This document shows, in pieces, positions 52,905 through 62,711 of a stretch of 64,000 bases of DNA. Position numbers and translations under genes: made by a program. How positions within the stretch are numbered: the stretch's first letter is position 1; every line of letters starts with the position of its first letter. Source of the stretch: Dongia_A sp039808885. Lineage in GTDB: Bacteria > Pseudomonadota > Alphaproteobacteria > Dongiales > Dongiaceae. A model generated the notes under the pieces. The model saw nothing but the letters and a program-made list of their open reading frames with translations, was not told the origin of the DNA and searched no databases. Location of the stretch: the NCBI GenBank assembly GCA_039808885.1, contig JBDHTX010000015.1, positions 33,736 through 97,735 on the forward strand. The letters run 5' to 3'.

Positions 52905-53279
52905 ATGGGCAACACCGCACAAAAGAGTGGCCTGCACGGCTTCATCATCGATTGCCAGACCGAGGATCTGGACGGAGCGGCGCGATTCTGGTCCGAGGCC
53001 CTGGGCCTGAAGCTGGACCCGCCCGCCGACGTCAGCGACCCGGGGTATCGCCATCTGGCGGCGGGGCCGGGCGGCCTGGGCATCGAGATCCAGAAGGTCG
53101 AGCACGAGAGCCGGGTCCACCTCGACCTCCAGGCCGAGGATTTGGCGGCGGAGGTCAAGCGCCTGGAAGCGCTGGGCGCCGTCGTGTTCCGGCAGGTCAA
53201 GGACTGGGTGGTCATGGAGGCCCCGACCGGCCACCGCTTCTGCGTCGTCCCGGCGCGGGGCCGCAAGCTGCCGGAATAG
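52905..53279 (+). CDS. VOC-superfamily (glyoxalase-like) protein
   Basis: 124 residues. HGFIIDCQTEDLDGAARFWSEALG and VHLDLQAEDLAAEVKRLEALGA are the two beta-alpha-beta-beta-beta modules, ending GHRFCVVP. Only part of the metal ligands of true glyoxalase I is obvious. The substrate is unknown. AGGGA precedes ATG 52905. Confidence 0.85.
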   Translation: MGNTAQKSGLHGFIIDCQTEDLDGAARFWSEALGLKLDPPADVSDPGYRHLAAGPGGLGIEIQKVEHESRVHLDLQAEDLAAEVKRLEALGAVVFRQVKDWVVMEAPTGHRFCVVPARGRKLPE

Positions 53280-53346
53280 CGGCCAGGGCAAAGCGGACGC
53301 GCCCATTTCTTGCCCCCGACTCCCCGCCGATGCTAAGCATCGGGCC

Positions 53347-54021
53347 ATGCAGCAGACGACGAAAATCGCCCCCTCGATCCTGTCCGCCGATTTCGCCCAG
53401 CTGGGCGCCGAAGTGCGCGCCATCACCGAGGCGAAGGCGGATTATGTCCACGTCGATGTCATGGATGGGCATTTCGTGCCCAACATCACCATCGGCCCGA
53501 TGGTGGTGAAGGCGCTGCGGCCGCATTCGGCCCTGCCCTTCGACGTGCACCTGATGATTTCGCCGGTCGATGCCTTCATCGCCGAGTTCGCCCAGGCCGG
53601 CGCCGACATCATCACCTTCCACCCCGAGGCGGGGCCGCATCCGCATCGCACCGTGCAGCTGATCAAGTCGCTGGGCAAGAAGGCCGGATTGTCGCTCAAC
53701 CCCGGCACCCCTCTCACCACGGTGGAATGGCTGCTGCCCGACATCGACCTGGTCCTGGTGATGAGCGTCAATCCCGGCTTCGGCGGGCAGAAGTTCATCG
53801 AATCCAGCCTGCACAAGATCAAGGAATTGCGCCGCCGCATCGACGCGGTGAGCGAGGCGCAGGGCGGCCGGCCGATCGACCTGGAGGTCGATGGCGGCAT
53901 CAACATCGCGACCGCGAAGCAGGCCATCGCCGCCGGCGCCGACGTGCTGGTGGCCGGCACCGCCACCTTCCAGGGCGGCGCGGCGGAATACGCGCCGAAC
54001 ATTGCGGCGCTGAGAGGATAG
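53347..54021 (+). CDS. rpe: Ribulose-phosphate 3-epimerase
   Basis: 224 residues, full TIM barrel. APSILSADFAQLG, the metal-binding VHVDVMDGHFVPNITIGP, HLMI, LVMSVNPGFGGQKFI and EVDGGIN are the family motifs. It interconverts ribulose-5-P and xylulose-5-P. A terminator follows, before the heparinase gene. Confidence 0.97.
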   Translation: MQQTTKIAPSILSADFAQLGAEVRAITEAKADYVHVDVMDGHFVPNITIGPMVVKALRPHSALPFDVHLMISPVDAFIAEFAQAGADIITFHPEAGPHPHRTVQLIKSLGKKAGLSLNPGTPLTTVEWLLPDIDLVLVMSVNPGFGGQKFIESSLHKIKELRRRIDAVSEAQGGRPIDLEVDGGINIATAKQAIAAGADVLVAGTATFQGGAAEYAPNIAALRG

Positions 54022-54029
54022 TCTCTCGG

Positions 54030-54056
54030 TTGCGGCCGCGAATCGGCCGCAATTGT
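54030..54056 (+). terminator. Terminator-like hairpin after rpe
   Basis: TTGCGGCCG (54030-54038) pairs perfectly with CGGCCGCAA (54044-54052) over CGAAT, and TTGTT follows. The T tract is short, so termination may be partial. Confidence 0.7.
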
Positions 54057-54102
54057 TCGCCAGAATGCTGCAATCGAGCAGAGCGTTGAGAGGTCCGGCC
54101 CG

Positions 54103-55890
54103 ATGACGGCCATCGCCGAAGCACCGCGCAAGTCAGCCGCCCGGAAGCCGCGCCGCGGCAACCGCCGGCCCAAGCTGCTGGCGCCGCGGCTGCAGACGCT
54201 CTTTGCCCTGCCGCCGCAGCTGCTGCTGTCGCGCGCCTGGCGCAAGCTGGCCCAGCCGCTCTACCGCAGCGGCCTCTACGCCGCGACCCTGGGCAACCGC
54301 TCCAGCGGCGAGCTGGCGGCGCTGCCCACCGAGCTGTGGCCGGCCGACGAGCGCAACGGCATGGCGCTGCTGCATGGCGAGTTCCGCTGCGGCGCCGAGC
54401 TGGTGCGCAACCCGAAGCCGCTGCTGAACGCGGTGGGGGTCAGCCGCGCCTGGCAGGAATGGATGGCGGGATTCGCCTGGCTCGACGACCTGCGCGCCTT
54501 GGGCGGCCCGGCGACGCGGCAGACGGCGCGGCAGCTGATCCTCGCCTGGTTCGCCGAGACCGCCGCCTATGATCCGCTCTCCTGGCGGTCGGACATCCTC
54601 GCCGCCCGGCTGCGCCGTTGCCTGACCAACGCCGCGTTCCTCGAGGTGAACAGCGACGCCCTGTTCCGCGCCCATCTGCTGCGGTCGCTCAACCGCCAGG
54701 CCGAGCACCTGGCGCGCGCCTTGCCCGACGGCCTGATCGGCGCCGCGCTGCTGCAGGCGATCTGCGGCCTGATGCTGGCGGCGCTACTGCTGCCGCCGAA
54801 CGACGGCGCGGGCGAGAAATGGCTGCGCCGCGGGCAGAAGCTGCTGGACCGCGAGCTGGCGGCGCAGGTCCTGCCCGATGGCGGCCATGTCGAGCGCAGC
54901 CCGGCGGTGATGCTGGCGCTGCTCGAGCACCTGCTTGATCTGCACCAGGCCTTCGCGCTCACCCGGCGCGCGGCGCCGGGACAGCTCGCCTCCAGCATCG
55001 AGAACCTGGCCGCCGCCCTGCGCCTGCTGACCCATCCCGATGGCGGGCTGGCGCTGTTCAACGATTCGAGCGAGGAGAACGCGGCGGAGGTCGCGCTCGC
55101 CCTCGGCCGCGCGGCCGCCTTGCGCAATGCCGAGCTGCGCGAGCTGGCGCAGCTGCCGCAGACCGGGTTCCAGCGCGTCGCCGCCGGCAAGACCGTGGTG
55201 ATCGCCGATGCCGGCGCGCCGCCGCCGCATGGCTACGATTCCCACGCCCATGCCGGCACCCTCTCTTTCGAGCTGAGCCATGGGGCGGAGCGCATCATCG
55301 TCAATTGCGGCGCCCATCCGGCAGCACCCGAATGGCGCGCGGTGCAGGGCGCCACCGCGGCGCATTCGACCCTGGTGGTCGACGACACCAATTCCTCCAT
55401 GCTGCTGCCGCCCGTCGGCAATGCGAGCGGCGGCCTGGCCCTGATCCCGAAATCGGTGGTGGTGCGGCGCGAGGCGACGGAGGCCGGCCAGTGGCTCGAC
55501 ATGCGCCACAACGGCTATGACGAGCCCTTCGGCCTCACCCATCGCCGCCGCCTGTTCCTGTCCGCCGACGGCAACGAACTGGTGGGCGAGGAGATCCTGA
55601 CCGGGCGCGGCGGCAATGCCTTCGCCTTGCGCTTCCACCTGCATCCCGGCGTGCAGGCCTCCGTCACCCAGAACGGCCAGGCGGCGTTCCTGAAGCTGCC
55701 CGGGGGCGCCTCAGGCGGCGGCGCGTGGCGGTTGCGGGTCCAGGGCGGCGACCTCAACCTGGCCGACAGCGTCTATCTGGGCGCCAAGGGCCAGGTGCGC
55801 CGGTCGCAGCAATTGCTGGTGCTGGGCCTGATCGAGAGCGACGAAACCCAGATCAAATGGGCTTTGCAAAAGGAGGGCGTCCGGCGATAA
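54103..55890 (+). CDS. Heparinase II/III family protein
   Basis: 595 residues. An N-terminal helical toroid (about 30-350) with ILAARLRRCLTNAAFLEVNS and GGHVERSPAVMLALLEHLLDLHQ precedes a beta-sandwich with the His/Tyr-type site SHAHAGTLSFELS and NCGAHPAAPEWRAVQGATAAHSTL. The family lyses or binds uronic-acid polysaccharides, but this alphaproteobacterial group next to purH has no proven substrate. No signal peptide is seen. It lies 31 bp upstream of purH, which it probably shares a message with. Confidence 0.9.
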   Translation: MTAIAEAPRKSAARKPRRGNRRPKLLAPRLQTLFALPPQLLLSRAWRKLAQPLYRSGLYAATLGNRSSGELAALPTELWPADERNGMALLHGEFRCGAELVRNPKPLLNAVGVSRAWQEWMAGFAWLDDLRALGGPATRQTARQLILAWFAETAAYDPLSWRSDILAARLRRCLTNAAFLEVNSDALFRAHLLRSLNRQAEHLARALPDGLIGAALLQAICGLMLAALLLPPNDGAGEKWLRRGQKLLDRELAAQVLPDGGHVERSPAVMLALLEHLLDLHQAFALTRRAAPGQLASSIENLAAALRLLTHPDGGLALFNDSSEENAAEVALALGRAAALRNAELRELAQLPQTGFQRVAAGKTVVIADAGAPPPHGYDSHAHAGTLSFELSHGAERIIVNCGAHPAAPEWRAVQGATAAHSTLVVDDTNSSMLLPPVGNASGGLALIPKSVVVRREATEAGQWLDMRHNGYDEPFGLTHRRRLFLSADGNELVGEEILTGRGGNAFALRFHLHPGVQASVTQNGQAAFLKLPGGASGGGAWRLRVQGGDLNLADSVYLGAKGQVRRSQQLLVLGLIESDETQIKWALQKEGVRR

Positions 55891-55921
55891 AGGGCCCGCT
55901 TTCGCCCTGCTGGAGCCCTGC

Positions 55922-57526
55922 ATGCCCGAGACCCGCCGCCCGATCCGCCGCGCCCTGCTTTCGGTCTCGGACAAGACCGGCCTCGTCGACCTGGCGCAGT
56001 TCCTGAGCGGGATCGGCGTGCAATTGCTGTCCACCGGCGGCTCGGCCCAGGCCCTGCGCCAGGCCGGCCTCGCCGTCACCGACGTCTCGGAGCATACCGG
56101 CTTCCCCGAGATCATGGACGGGCGGGTGAAGACCCTGCACCCGAAAATTCACGGCGGATTGCTGGCGCGGCGCGACCTCTCCGAGCACACGGCCGCGCAA
56201 TCCGCCCACGGCATCGCCGACATCGACCTGCTGGTGGTCAACCTCTATCCCTTCGAGGCGACGGTGGCGAAGGGCGCCGACCGCGACACCATCGTCGAGA
56301 ACATCGATGTCGGCGGCCCGGCGATGATCCGCGCCGCCGCCAAGAACCACGATTTCGTCACCGTGGTGGTCGAGCCCGGCGACTACGCCGATCTGAAGCA
56401 GGAGCTGACCACGCACAATGGCGCCTCCTGCCTGGATTTCCGCCGCCGCCTGGCGCGCAAGGCCTTCGCCCGCACCGCGTCCTATGACGCGGCGATCGCG
56501 CAGTGGATGGCGCAGGACCTGGGCGAGCCCTTCCCCGAGCGCATGACCATCGCCGGCGCGCGGCAGGCGCTGCTGCGCTACGGCGAGAACCCGCATCAGC
56601 GCGCCGCCTTCTACGTCACCGACCGCGCCACGCCCGGCCTCGCCACCGCGCGGCAGCTCCAGGGCAAGGAGCTCAGCTACAACAACCTCAACGACACCGA
56701 CGCGGCCTGGGAGCTGGTGGCCGAGTTCGCCGATCCGGCCATCGCCATCATCAAGCACGCCAATCCCTGCGGCGTCGCCAGCGCCGGCGCGAATTCCCCG
56801 GGCGGCGGCGACCTCGCCGCCGCCTATGAGCGCGCCTTGGCCTGCGACCCGGTCAGCGCCTTCGGCGGCATCATCGCGGCGAACCGGCCGCTCGACGGCA
56901 GGACGGCGGAGCTGATCGGCCGCATCTTCTCCGAGGTCATCATCGCGCCGGGCTTCACCCCCGAGGCGCTCGCCGTGCTGGGCGCGAAGAAGAACCTGCG
57001 CCTGCTGGAGACCGGCGGCCTGCCCGACGCGGCGCGGGCCGGGCTCACCTTCAAGAGCCTCGCCGGCGGTTTCCTGGCGCAGGACCGCGACGCGGCGCAA
57101 AGCCATGCGAAGGAATTGAAGGTCGTCACCAGGCGCGCGCCCAGCGCCGCCGAGGTGGCCGATCTGCTGTTCGCCTTCACCGTCGCCAAGCACGTCAAGT
57201 CCAACGCCATCGTCTATGCCAAGGACGGCGCGACGGTCGGCATCGGCGCCGGGCAGATGAGCCGCGTCGATTCCTCCCGCATCGCCGCCTGGAAATCCGC
57301 CGAAGCGGCGAAGGCGGCGGGCGACGCGCAGAGCTGGGCCAAGGGCTCGGTCGTCGCCTCCGACGCCTTCTTCCCCTTCGCCGACGGCCTGCTCGCCGCG
57401 GCGGAAGCCGGCGCCACCGCCGTCATCCAGCCCGGCGGCTCCATGCGCGACGACGAGGTGATCGCCGCCGCCGACCAGGCCGGCCTCGCCATGGTCTTCA
57501 CCGGCACGCGGCATTTCCGGCACTGA
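55922..57526 (+). CDS. purH: Bifunctional AICAR formyltransferase / IMP cyclohydrolase
   Basis: 534 residues. The N-terminal cyclohydrolase has LLSTGGSAQALRQAG and GRVKTLHPKIHGGLLARRD. The transformylase has RYGENPHQRAAF, IIKHANPCGVAS and SVVASDAFFPFADG. It performs the last two steps of purine synthesis. The pairing with an upstream heparinase-family gene is typical of alphaproteobacteria. Confidence 0.98.
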   Translation: MPETRRPIRRALLSVSDKTGLVDLAQFLSGIGVQLLSTGGSAQALRQAGLAVTDVSEHTGFPEIMDGRVKTLHPKIHGGLLARRDLSEHTAAQSAHGIADIDLLVVNLYPFEATVAKGADRDTIVENIDVGGPAMIRAAAKNHDFVTVVVEPGDYADLKQELTTHNGASCLDFRRRLARKAFARTASYDAAIAQWMAQDLGEPFPERMTIAGARQALLRYGENPHQRAAFYVTDRATPGLATARQLQGKELSYNNLNDTDAAWELVAEFADPAIAIIKHANPCGVASAGANSPGGGDLAAAYERALACDPVSAFGGIIAANRPLDGRTAELIGRIFSEVIIAPGFTPEALAVLGAKKNLRLLETGGLPDAARAGLTFKSLAGGFLAQDRDAAQSHAKELKVVTRRAPSAAEVADLLFAFTVAKHVKSNAIVYAKDGATVGIGAGQMSRVDSSRIAAWKSAEAAKAAGDAQSWAKGSVVASDAFFPFADGLLAAAEAGATAVIQPGGSMRDDEVIAAADQAGLAMVFTGTRHFRH

Positions 57527-57549
57527 TCCGAGCTTCGCCCAAACCAAAT

Positions 57550-57738
57550 TCCCTTCCCCCCTTGCGGGGGAAGGCAGCGCAGCCTTAGCGAGCGCAGCGA
57601 GCTTAGGCGCAGCCGGATGGGGGGTGCGCGCCTGCCGGCGCGCCATCGCCGGAGGCGATAAGGGGCGAAGACGTACCGGGGATAAGCCCAGCGCTGCATC
57701 TCACCCCCATCCCACCCTTCCCCCCTCAAGGGGGAAGG
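57550..57738. repeat. CCCTTCCCCC-type long intergenic repeat, copy 4
   Basis: Starts CCCTTCCCCCCTTGCGGGGG and ends CCCCTCAAGGGGGAAGG. Between them are AGCGAGCGCAGCGAGCTTAGGC and CGCCGGAGGCGATAAGG. It occupies most of the 293-bp gap between purH and the patatin gene; nothing else is seen there. Confidence 0.8.
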
Positions 57739-57819
57739 AGCAGAGCGGGTGGGTGGAGGGAGGTTCAATGCGGCCAATCGTCATGATGCCGCCGCCCGCA
57801 CTTCGTGTAAGCTTCGCCC

Positions 57820-58968
57820 ATGGCCAAGCCGATCGAGCTTCCTCCCTACGAGACCATCGCCCTGGTGCTGCAGGGCGGCGGGGCGCTGGGGTCGTATCAG
57901 GCCGGCGTCTATGAGGGGCTGCACGAGGCCGGCATCCTGCCCAACTGGTTCGCCGGCATTTCCATCGGCGCGGTCAATGCGGCGATCCTGGCCGGCAACG
58001 CGCCGGAGAAGCGCCTCGAACGGCTGACCGAATTCTGGGACACCATCTGCCGCTCGGCGCTGACCCCCGCGCTGGCGGTGGAGGAATGGCTGGCGGCCCT
58101 CGCCGGCGACGGCCCCGGACGCACCGGCCTCAGCGCCTTCGCCGCCGGCCGCGCCCTGCTCGGCGGCCAGGAGGGCTTCTTCGCCCCGCGCATGCCGCCG
58201 CCCTTCCTGTGGCCCTTCGGCGGCGCCCAGGGCACCAGCTTCTACGACACCGCGCCGTTGAAGGCGACGCTCGAGCGGCTGGTCGATTTCGACCGCATCA
58301 ACGCGCGCGAGACGCGGCTTTCCGTCGGCGCGGTCGAGGTGGAAACCGGCAACTTCGCCTATTTCGACAACGCCGCGATGACCATCGCGCCGGAGCATGT
58401 CATGGCCTCCGGGGCGCTGCCGCCGGGCTTCGCCGCGGTGGAGATCGACGGCAAGCAGTACTGGGATGGCGGCCTCGTTTCCAACACGCCGCTGACCGAG
58501 GTGCTGACGCACACGCCGCGCCGCGACACGCTGGCCTTCCAGGTCGATCTGTGGAGCGCCAGCGGGCCGCTGCCGAAGAACCTGCTCGACGTCACCGAGC
58601 GGGAAAAGGACATCCGCTATTCCAGCCGCACCCGCATGGCGACGGACGCCGCCACCGACCTGCAATGCCTGCGCCGTGCGCTGAAGCGCGCGCTCGATGC
58701 CCTGCCCGAGGATAAGGCCGCCGATCCGGAGCTCGCCGCCTTGCGCGACCTTGCCTGCTCCAAGGTCTACAACGTCATCCACCTGATCTACCGCGACAAG
58801 CAATACGAGGCGCAGCACAAGGATTTCGAGTTCTCGCCCGTCACCATGCGCGAGCACTGGGGGGCCGGCCTGGCCGACCTGCGCGAAACGCTGAAGCATC
58901 CCCAATGGCTGGAGCGGCCGCGCGGCCTTGGCGTCGTCACCCACGACGTGCATCGCGGCGAGGATTGA
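57820..58968 (+). CDS. Patatin-like phospholipase with DUF3734 tail
   Basis: 382 residues. LVLQGGGALGSYQAGVYEGL is the oxyanion region, the nucleophile Ser lies in GISIGAVNA near residue 49, and the catalytic Asp in WDGGLVSNTPL near 220. The C-terminal 100 residues (VIHLIYRDKQYEAQHKDFEF, MREHWGAGLADLR) match the DUF3734 extension. It probably hydrolyses lipid acyl esters in the cytoplasm or at the membrane. The biological role is unknown. Confidence 0.93.
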   Translation: MAKPIELPPYETIALVLQGGGALGSYQAGVYEGLHEAGILPNWFAGISIGAVNAAILAGNAPEKRLERLTEFWDTICRSALTPALAVEEWLAALAGDGPGRTGLSAFAAGRALLGGQEGFFAPRMPPPFLWPFGGAQGTSFYDTAPLKATLERLVDFDRINARETRLSVGAVEVETGNFAYFDNAAMTIAPEHVMASGALPPGFAAVEIDGKQYWDGGLVSNTPLTEVLTHTPRRDTLAFQVDLWSASGPLPKNLLDVTEREKDIRYSSRTRMATDAATDLQCLRRALKRALDALPEDKAADPELAALRDLACSKVYNVIHLIYRDKQYEAQHKDFEFSPVTMREHWGAGLADLRETLKHPQWLERPRGLGVVTHDVHRGED

Positions 58969-58980
58969 TCCAACTTCGCC

Positions 58981-59089
58981 GGTCACCCCGGCCTTGAGCC
59001 GGGGTCCATCGTGCCGCGGCACGAAACGCCGATGCCAGGCACCGCCCTTGCGGCGGATCCATGGATCCCGGCTCAAGGCCGGGATGACG
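58981..59089. repeat. GTCAC...ATGACG palindromic intergenic repeat, copy 5
   Basis: GGTCACCCCGGCCTTGAGCC pairs with GGCTCAAGGCCGGGATGACG, and GGGGTCCAT with ATGGATCCC inside. It lies between the convergent patatin and TPR-protein genes. Confidence 0.85.
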
Positions 59090-59134
59090 AAGGAGCATGA
59101 CGGCGGAAAGCGGCCAACCGCGGCGCGAAGAAAC

Positions 59135-60220
59135 CTACTTCCCCTTCAGCGCGTTCCTGGCGTCGATGAATTCCAGCTGCGTCGCCGCCTTGGTGTCGGC
59201 GGCGGCCTGGTAGAACTTGGCGGCGGCAGCCTTGTCGCCCAGGATCGCCGCACGCTCGCCGAGATAGTAGTTGGCCTCGCACAGGATGGGCGCCCGCAAA
59301 TTCGCCGGCACCTTGTTGATCCCGGCCAGCAGCGCCTCCGGCGTGCCGGTGCCCAGGAACAGCTCGAGCAGCGGCCGCGGCCAGACTTCCTGCTCAAGTT
59401 TTTCCGCCGCCGATTTCAGCGCCGCGTCCTCCTTGGGAAACTTGCCGGCGACGCGCGCGGCGGCCAGATGCGCGCGCAAGGCGGCATAAGGATTGTCGGC
59501 GCGCAGTTTCAGCGCCAGGGCGAAATCCGCCGCCGCCTTCTTGAACTCGCCGGCGGCGTAATAGGCCCGGCCGCGGTTGTAGGCCCCTGCGGCCGATTTC
59601 GGCTCCAGCTTCAGCAGCGCCGAGAAATCCTTGGCGGCGGCGGCGTAGTGCCCGGCGCGGATGTTGAGCCCGCCGCGATCCACCAGCGCATCGACATCGT
59701 CCGGCGCCTGGGCCAGGACCGCGTCCAGGTCGGCGATGGATTTCTCGTCCTCGCCCAGCTGGGCATAGACCCAGGCGCGGGCATAGAGCGTGTTGGGGTC
59801 GTTCGGCACCTCGGCCAGCAGCGCATCGAAATCGCCGAGCGCATCCTTCCACTTGCCGAGCTTGGCATAGGCGCCGCCGCGGTTGAATCGCGCATCGGTG
59901 GCGTCCGGCGCGAATTTCAGCGCCTGGTCGAAATCGCGGATTGCGGTGTCGTATTGCCCGAGCGCGGCGTAGCCGAGGCCGCGCTGGTACAGCGCCTGGG
60001 CCAGCTCCTTGCCCTGCAGCAGGCGCGTCTCGATCAGCCGGGTGCAGGCCAGCACCTGGTCGTTGGGCGTCGCCGGCTTGGCGCAGGCATCCGTCATCGC
60101 CTTGACGTCGCCGTCCGGCGTGTCGGCCGGCGCCGGAGCGGCGAACAACAGCAATGCAAGCAGCGTCAGCGCGGAACCGGCGGCGAACCGGCAATGGATC
60201 TGGCGGAACAGGGGCGTCAC
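59135..60220 (-). CDS. Secreted tetratricopeptide-repeat protein
   Basis: 361 residues. A signal peptide (about 1-33, ending APAPA) is followed by at least five TPR units from residue 75 (ALYQRGLGYAALGQYDTAIRDFDQAL, ARFNRGGAYAKLGKWKDALGDF and similar). It is a protein-protein scaffold of unknown partner in the periplasm. It starts with GTG, which overlaps the rlmN stop as GTGA, so it is translated with rlmN. Confidence 0.88.
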   Translation of the reverse strand: MTPLFRQIHCRFAAGSALTLLALLLFAAPAPADTPDGDVKAMTDACAKPATPNDQVLACTRLIETRLLQGKELAQALYQRGLGYAALGQYDTAIRDFDQALKFAPDATDARFNRGGAYAKLGKWKDALGDFDALLAEVPNDPNTLYARAWVYAQLGEDEKSIADLDAVLAQAPDDVDALVDRGGLNIRAGHYAAAAKDFSALLKLEPKSAAGAYNRGRAYYAAGEFKKAAADFALALKLRADNPYAALRAHLAAARVAGKFPKEDAALKSAAEKLEQEVWPRPLLELFLGTGTPEALLAGINKVPANLRAPILCEANYYLGERAAILGDKAAAAKFYQAAADTKAATQLEFIDARNALKGK

Positions 60221-61383
60221 GAAGCCGCGCGGGCGGCTTCCGCCTTGTCCAGCTCGGAGCGGCGCTGTTTCACGCTGTCGCTCTTGAGCTGGCCGCAGGC
60301 CGCCATGATGTCCTCGCCGCGCGGCGTGCGCACGGGGCTGGCATAGCCGGCATTGAACACGATGTCGGAGAAGGCGGCGATGCGCTCCGGCGTCGAGCGC
60401 TCGAAGGGCGCGCCAGGCCAGGGATTGAAGGGGATGAGGTTCACCTTGGCCGGGATACCCTTCAGCAGCTTGACCAGGGCGCGCGCCTCGGCCGGGCTGT
60501 CATTCACGTCCTTCAGCATGACGTATTCGAAGGTGATGCGCCGCGCGTTGTTGAGGCCCGGATAGTTGCGGCAGGCCTTCAGCAGCTCGGCGATCGGGTA
60601 TTTCTTGTTGATCGGCACGATGCGGTCGCGCAGCTCGTCGGTGACGGCGTGCAGCGAGATCGCCAGCATGACGCCAAGCTCCGCGCCGGCGCGCTCGATC
60701 ATCGGCACCACGCCGGCGGTCGACAGGGTGATCTTGCGCCGCGAGATGGCAATGCCCTCGTGGTCCATGACGATCTTCAGCGCCTTGGCCACGTTATCGA
60801 AATTGTAGAGCGGCTCGCCCATGCCCATCATGACGATGTTGGAGAGCAGGCGGCCCTCCTGCGGGCTCGGCCATTCGCCGAGATGGTCGCGCGCGTTCAT
60901 CACCTGGGCGACGATCTCCGGCGCGGTCAGATTGCGCACCAGGCGCTGGGTGCCGGTGTGGCAGAACTTGCAGGTGAGGGTGCAGCCGACTTGCGAGGAG
61001 ACGCAGAGCGTGCCGCGATCCTCCTCCGGGATGTGCACCGATTCCACTTCCTGGCCGTCGGCGAATTTCAGCAGCCACTTGCGCGTGCCGTCGATCGACT
61101 GGCGGTCGACGCTGATGGCGGGCCGCGCCAGGGTGAAGCGCGCGGTAAGCTCGGCGCGGAAATCCTTGGACAGGTTGCTCATGGCGGCGAAATCGGTGGC
61201 CCCGCGGTGATAGATCCAGTGCCAGAGCTGGCGAGCGCGGAAGGCCGGCTGGCCGATCTCCGCCAGCGTCGCGGCCAGTTCCTCGCGCGACAGGCCGATC
61301 AGGTTCGCCCGCCCGCCGGCCTCGGCCAGCAGCGGCGAACTTTCCGGCGTCGCGGCCGGTTCCATCTGCTCCATCGCGCTCAT
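60217..61383 (-). CDS. rlmN: Dual-specificity RNA methyltransferase RlmN
   Basis: 388 residues, radical-SAM methylase. Cluster cysteines lie in CTLTCKFCHTG (C-x3-C-x2-C), with MGMGEPLYNFDNV, ISLHAVTDELRDRIVPIN and PFNPWPG, and catalytic Cys in the C-terminal MAACGQL. It makes m2A in 23S rRNA and some tRNAs. It lies 18 bp after the ialB stop. Confidence 0.97.
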   Translation of the reverse strand: MSAMEQMEPAATPESSPLLAEAGGRANLIGLSREELAATLAEIGQPAFRARQLWHWIYHRGATDFAAMSNLSKDFRAELTARFTLARPAISVDRQSIDGTRKWLLKFADGQEVESVHIPEEDRGTLCVSSQVGCTLTCKFCHTGTQRLVRNLTAPEIVAQVMNARDHLGEWPSPQEGRLLSNIVMMGMGEPLYNFDNVAKALKIVMDHEGIAISRRKITLSTAGVVPMIERAGAELGVMLAISLHAVTDELRDRIVPINKKYPIAELLKACRNYPGLNNARRITFEYVMLKDVNDSPAEARALVKLLKGIPAKVNLIPFNPWPGAPFERSTPERIAAFSDIVFNAGYASPVRTPRGEDIMAACGQLKSDSVKQRRSELDKAEAARAAS

Positions 61384-61401
61384 CGCTCGAAAACGGTCTT
61401 T

Positions 61402-61926
61402 CTATTTCACGCCGCAGGCTTCGCTGATCGCATCGTAGGCCTTGGAGAAGCCGTCCAGCGAGAACGTGTCCTGCGAGGCGACGCCCTTGCTGCTGAGGCC
61501 GGTGACGATCAGGTTGTCGCCCTTCTTCATCTGCGCCACCAGCTTGCGGTCCAGGCTGGCTTCGCGGATCCACACCCGGTCGCCGTCGGTCAGCCGCATG
61601 TTGATGTTGCCGCCGGTATCGACCTTGATCTTGGTCGCCTTGCTCTTGCTGGGCTCGAAGCCGAGGGCCACGCTGACCTGGTCCCGCACCGTGCCGCCGT
61701 CAAGATGCGTGACCATCAGGCCGACCTCGCCCCGGTCCGGGATCTTGCCCAGCGAGACCTGCGGCCCGGAGATCGCATAGCACAGCTTTTCTCCGCCTTC
61801 GCCTGACGTCATTGCATACCAGGCCCCGAACGCACCGATCTCCTCGGCGCGGGCCGATGCGCCCGCTGCCGCCAGAAACAGCGGGAAAGACAGGCAAAAC
61901 GCCAGGGTCAGGGAAATTATTCTCAT
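61402..61926 (-). CDS. Invasion-associated locus B (IalB) family protein
   Basis: 174 residues. A signal peptide ends near ASARA-E, and the mature protein has FGAWYAMTSGEGGEKLCYAIS, the IalB-type start, and GFSKAYDAISEACGVK at the end; the two cysteines are probably disulfide-linked. IalB proteins are periplasmic and widespread in alphaproteobacteria; in Bartonella a member affects erythrocyte entry. Here the role is unknown. Confidence 0.9.
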   Translation of the reverse strand: MRIISLTLAFCLSFPLFLAAAGASARAEEIGAFGAWYAMTSGEGGEKLCYAISGPQVSLGKIPDRGEVGLMVTHLDGGTVRDQVSVALGFEPSKSKATKIKVDTGGNINMRLTDGDRVWIREASLDRKLVAQMKKGDNLIVTGLSSKGVASQDTFSLDGFSKAYDAISEACGVK

Positions 61927-62075
61927 GCTTCTCCACCGGCAGACCGGCCGTTTATCACGAGACGGCGGTAAAAATCCAGTCTCGCTAGGATGTTAGGGGG
62001 AAAGCCCTGTGCTGTCCGTGACTTGGATCACGCCCCCAACCCATCCGGCCCGCCGCCCGCGGCCGCGTCCCGGGA

Positions 62076-62672
62076 TTAGCCCGGCTTCAGGCGCTTCTGC
62101 TTCCACTTCGGCAGGCCACGCTTGTGCTGGGCCAGGGGCGTCACCGGCCCGCCCACCCGCACGGGGCGTTCGGCGAAGCGGCCCAGGCTCACCATGCGGT
62201 CGTACATGACGATGGCGGCGGCGACCGAGACGTTGACGCAGAAACGGGTCGGGATCTTCACCACGTAGTCGCAGCGCTCGGTCAATTCCGGCGACAGCGA
62301 ATCCTGCTCCGCTCCCAGCACATAGGCGGCCGCCGTCGGGTGCTTGAAGCTCGGCAGGTCGATGGCGTCGTCGGTGATCTCCACCCCGATCAGCCGGCAG
62401 CCCATCGGCAGGGTGAACTGCGCCAGGGTCGGATAGACGTTGACCGGCATGTTCTCGATGGCGATCGAGGTGTCCGATTGCAGCAGCTCGCCCACGTCCA
62501 GCGCCGGCTGGATGGCGAAGGCGAAGCTGGCGCGGAAGGCATGCGCCGTGCGCAGGATGGCGCCCAGGTTCATCGGCTTCGAGATGCCCTCGACGCCGAT
62601 GCCGAAATAGCCGCGCAAGGGCTTTGGCTCGGCGGGGGTCTTGCGCTCGGCAGAGGATGCAGGCTCGTTCAT
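62076..62672 (-). CDS. TrmH/SpoU-family RNA 2'-O-methyltransferase
   Basis: 198 residues. KPMNLGAILRTAHAF is SPOUT motif 1 with the Asn-x-G, AAAYVLGAEQDSLSPE motif 2 and IPTRFCVNVSVAAAIVMYD motif 3. It methylates a ribose in RNA; the target is unknown. Position 62672 is an ordinary ATG start. It is followed by 149 bp with nothing recognisable before ialB. Confidence 0.9.
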   Translation of the reverse strand: MNEPASSAERKTPAEPKPLRGYFGIGVEGISKPMNLGAILRTAHAFRASFAFAIQPALDVGELLQSDTSIAIENMPVNVYPTLAQFTLPMGCRLIGVEITDDAIDLPSFKHPTAAAYVLGAEQDSLSPELTERCDYVVKIPTRFCVNVSVAAAIVMYDRMVSLGRFAERPVRVGGPVTPLAQHKRGLPKWKQKRLKPG

Positions 62673-62711
62673 GAGGCCGGAAGCTAGGCCAGCCTTCGGC
62701 CCCTTTGCAAG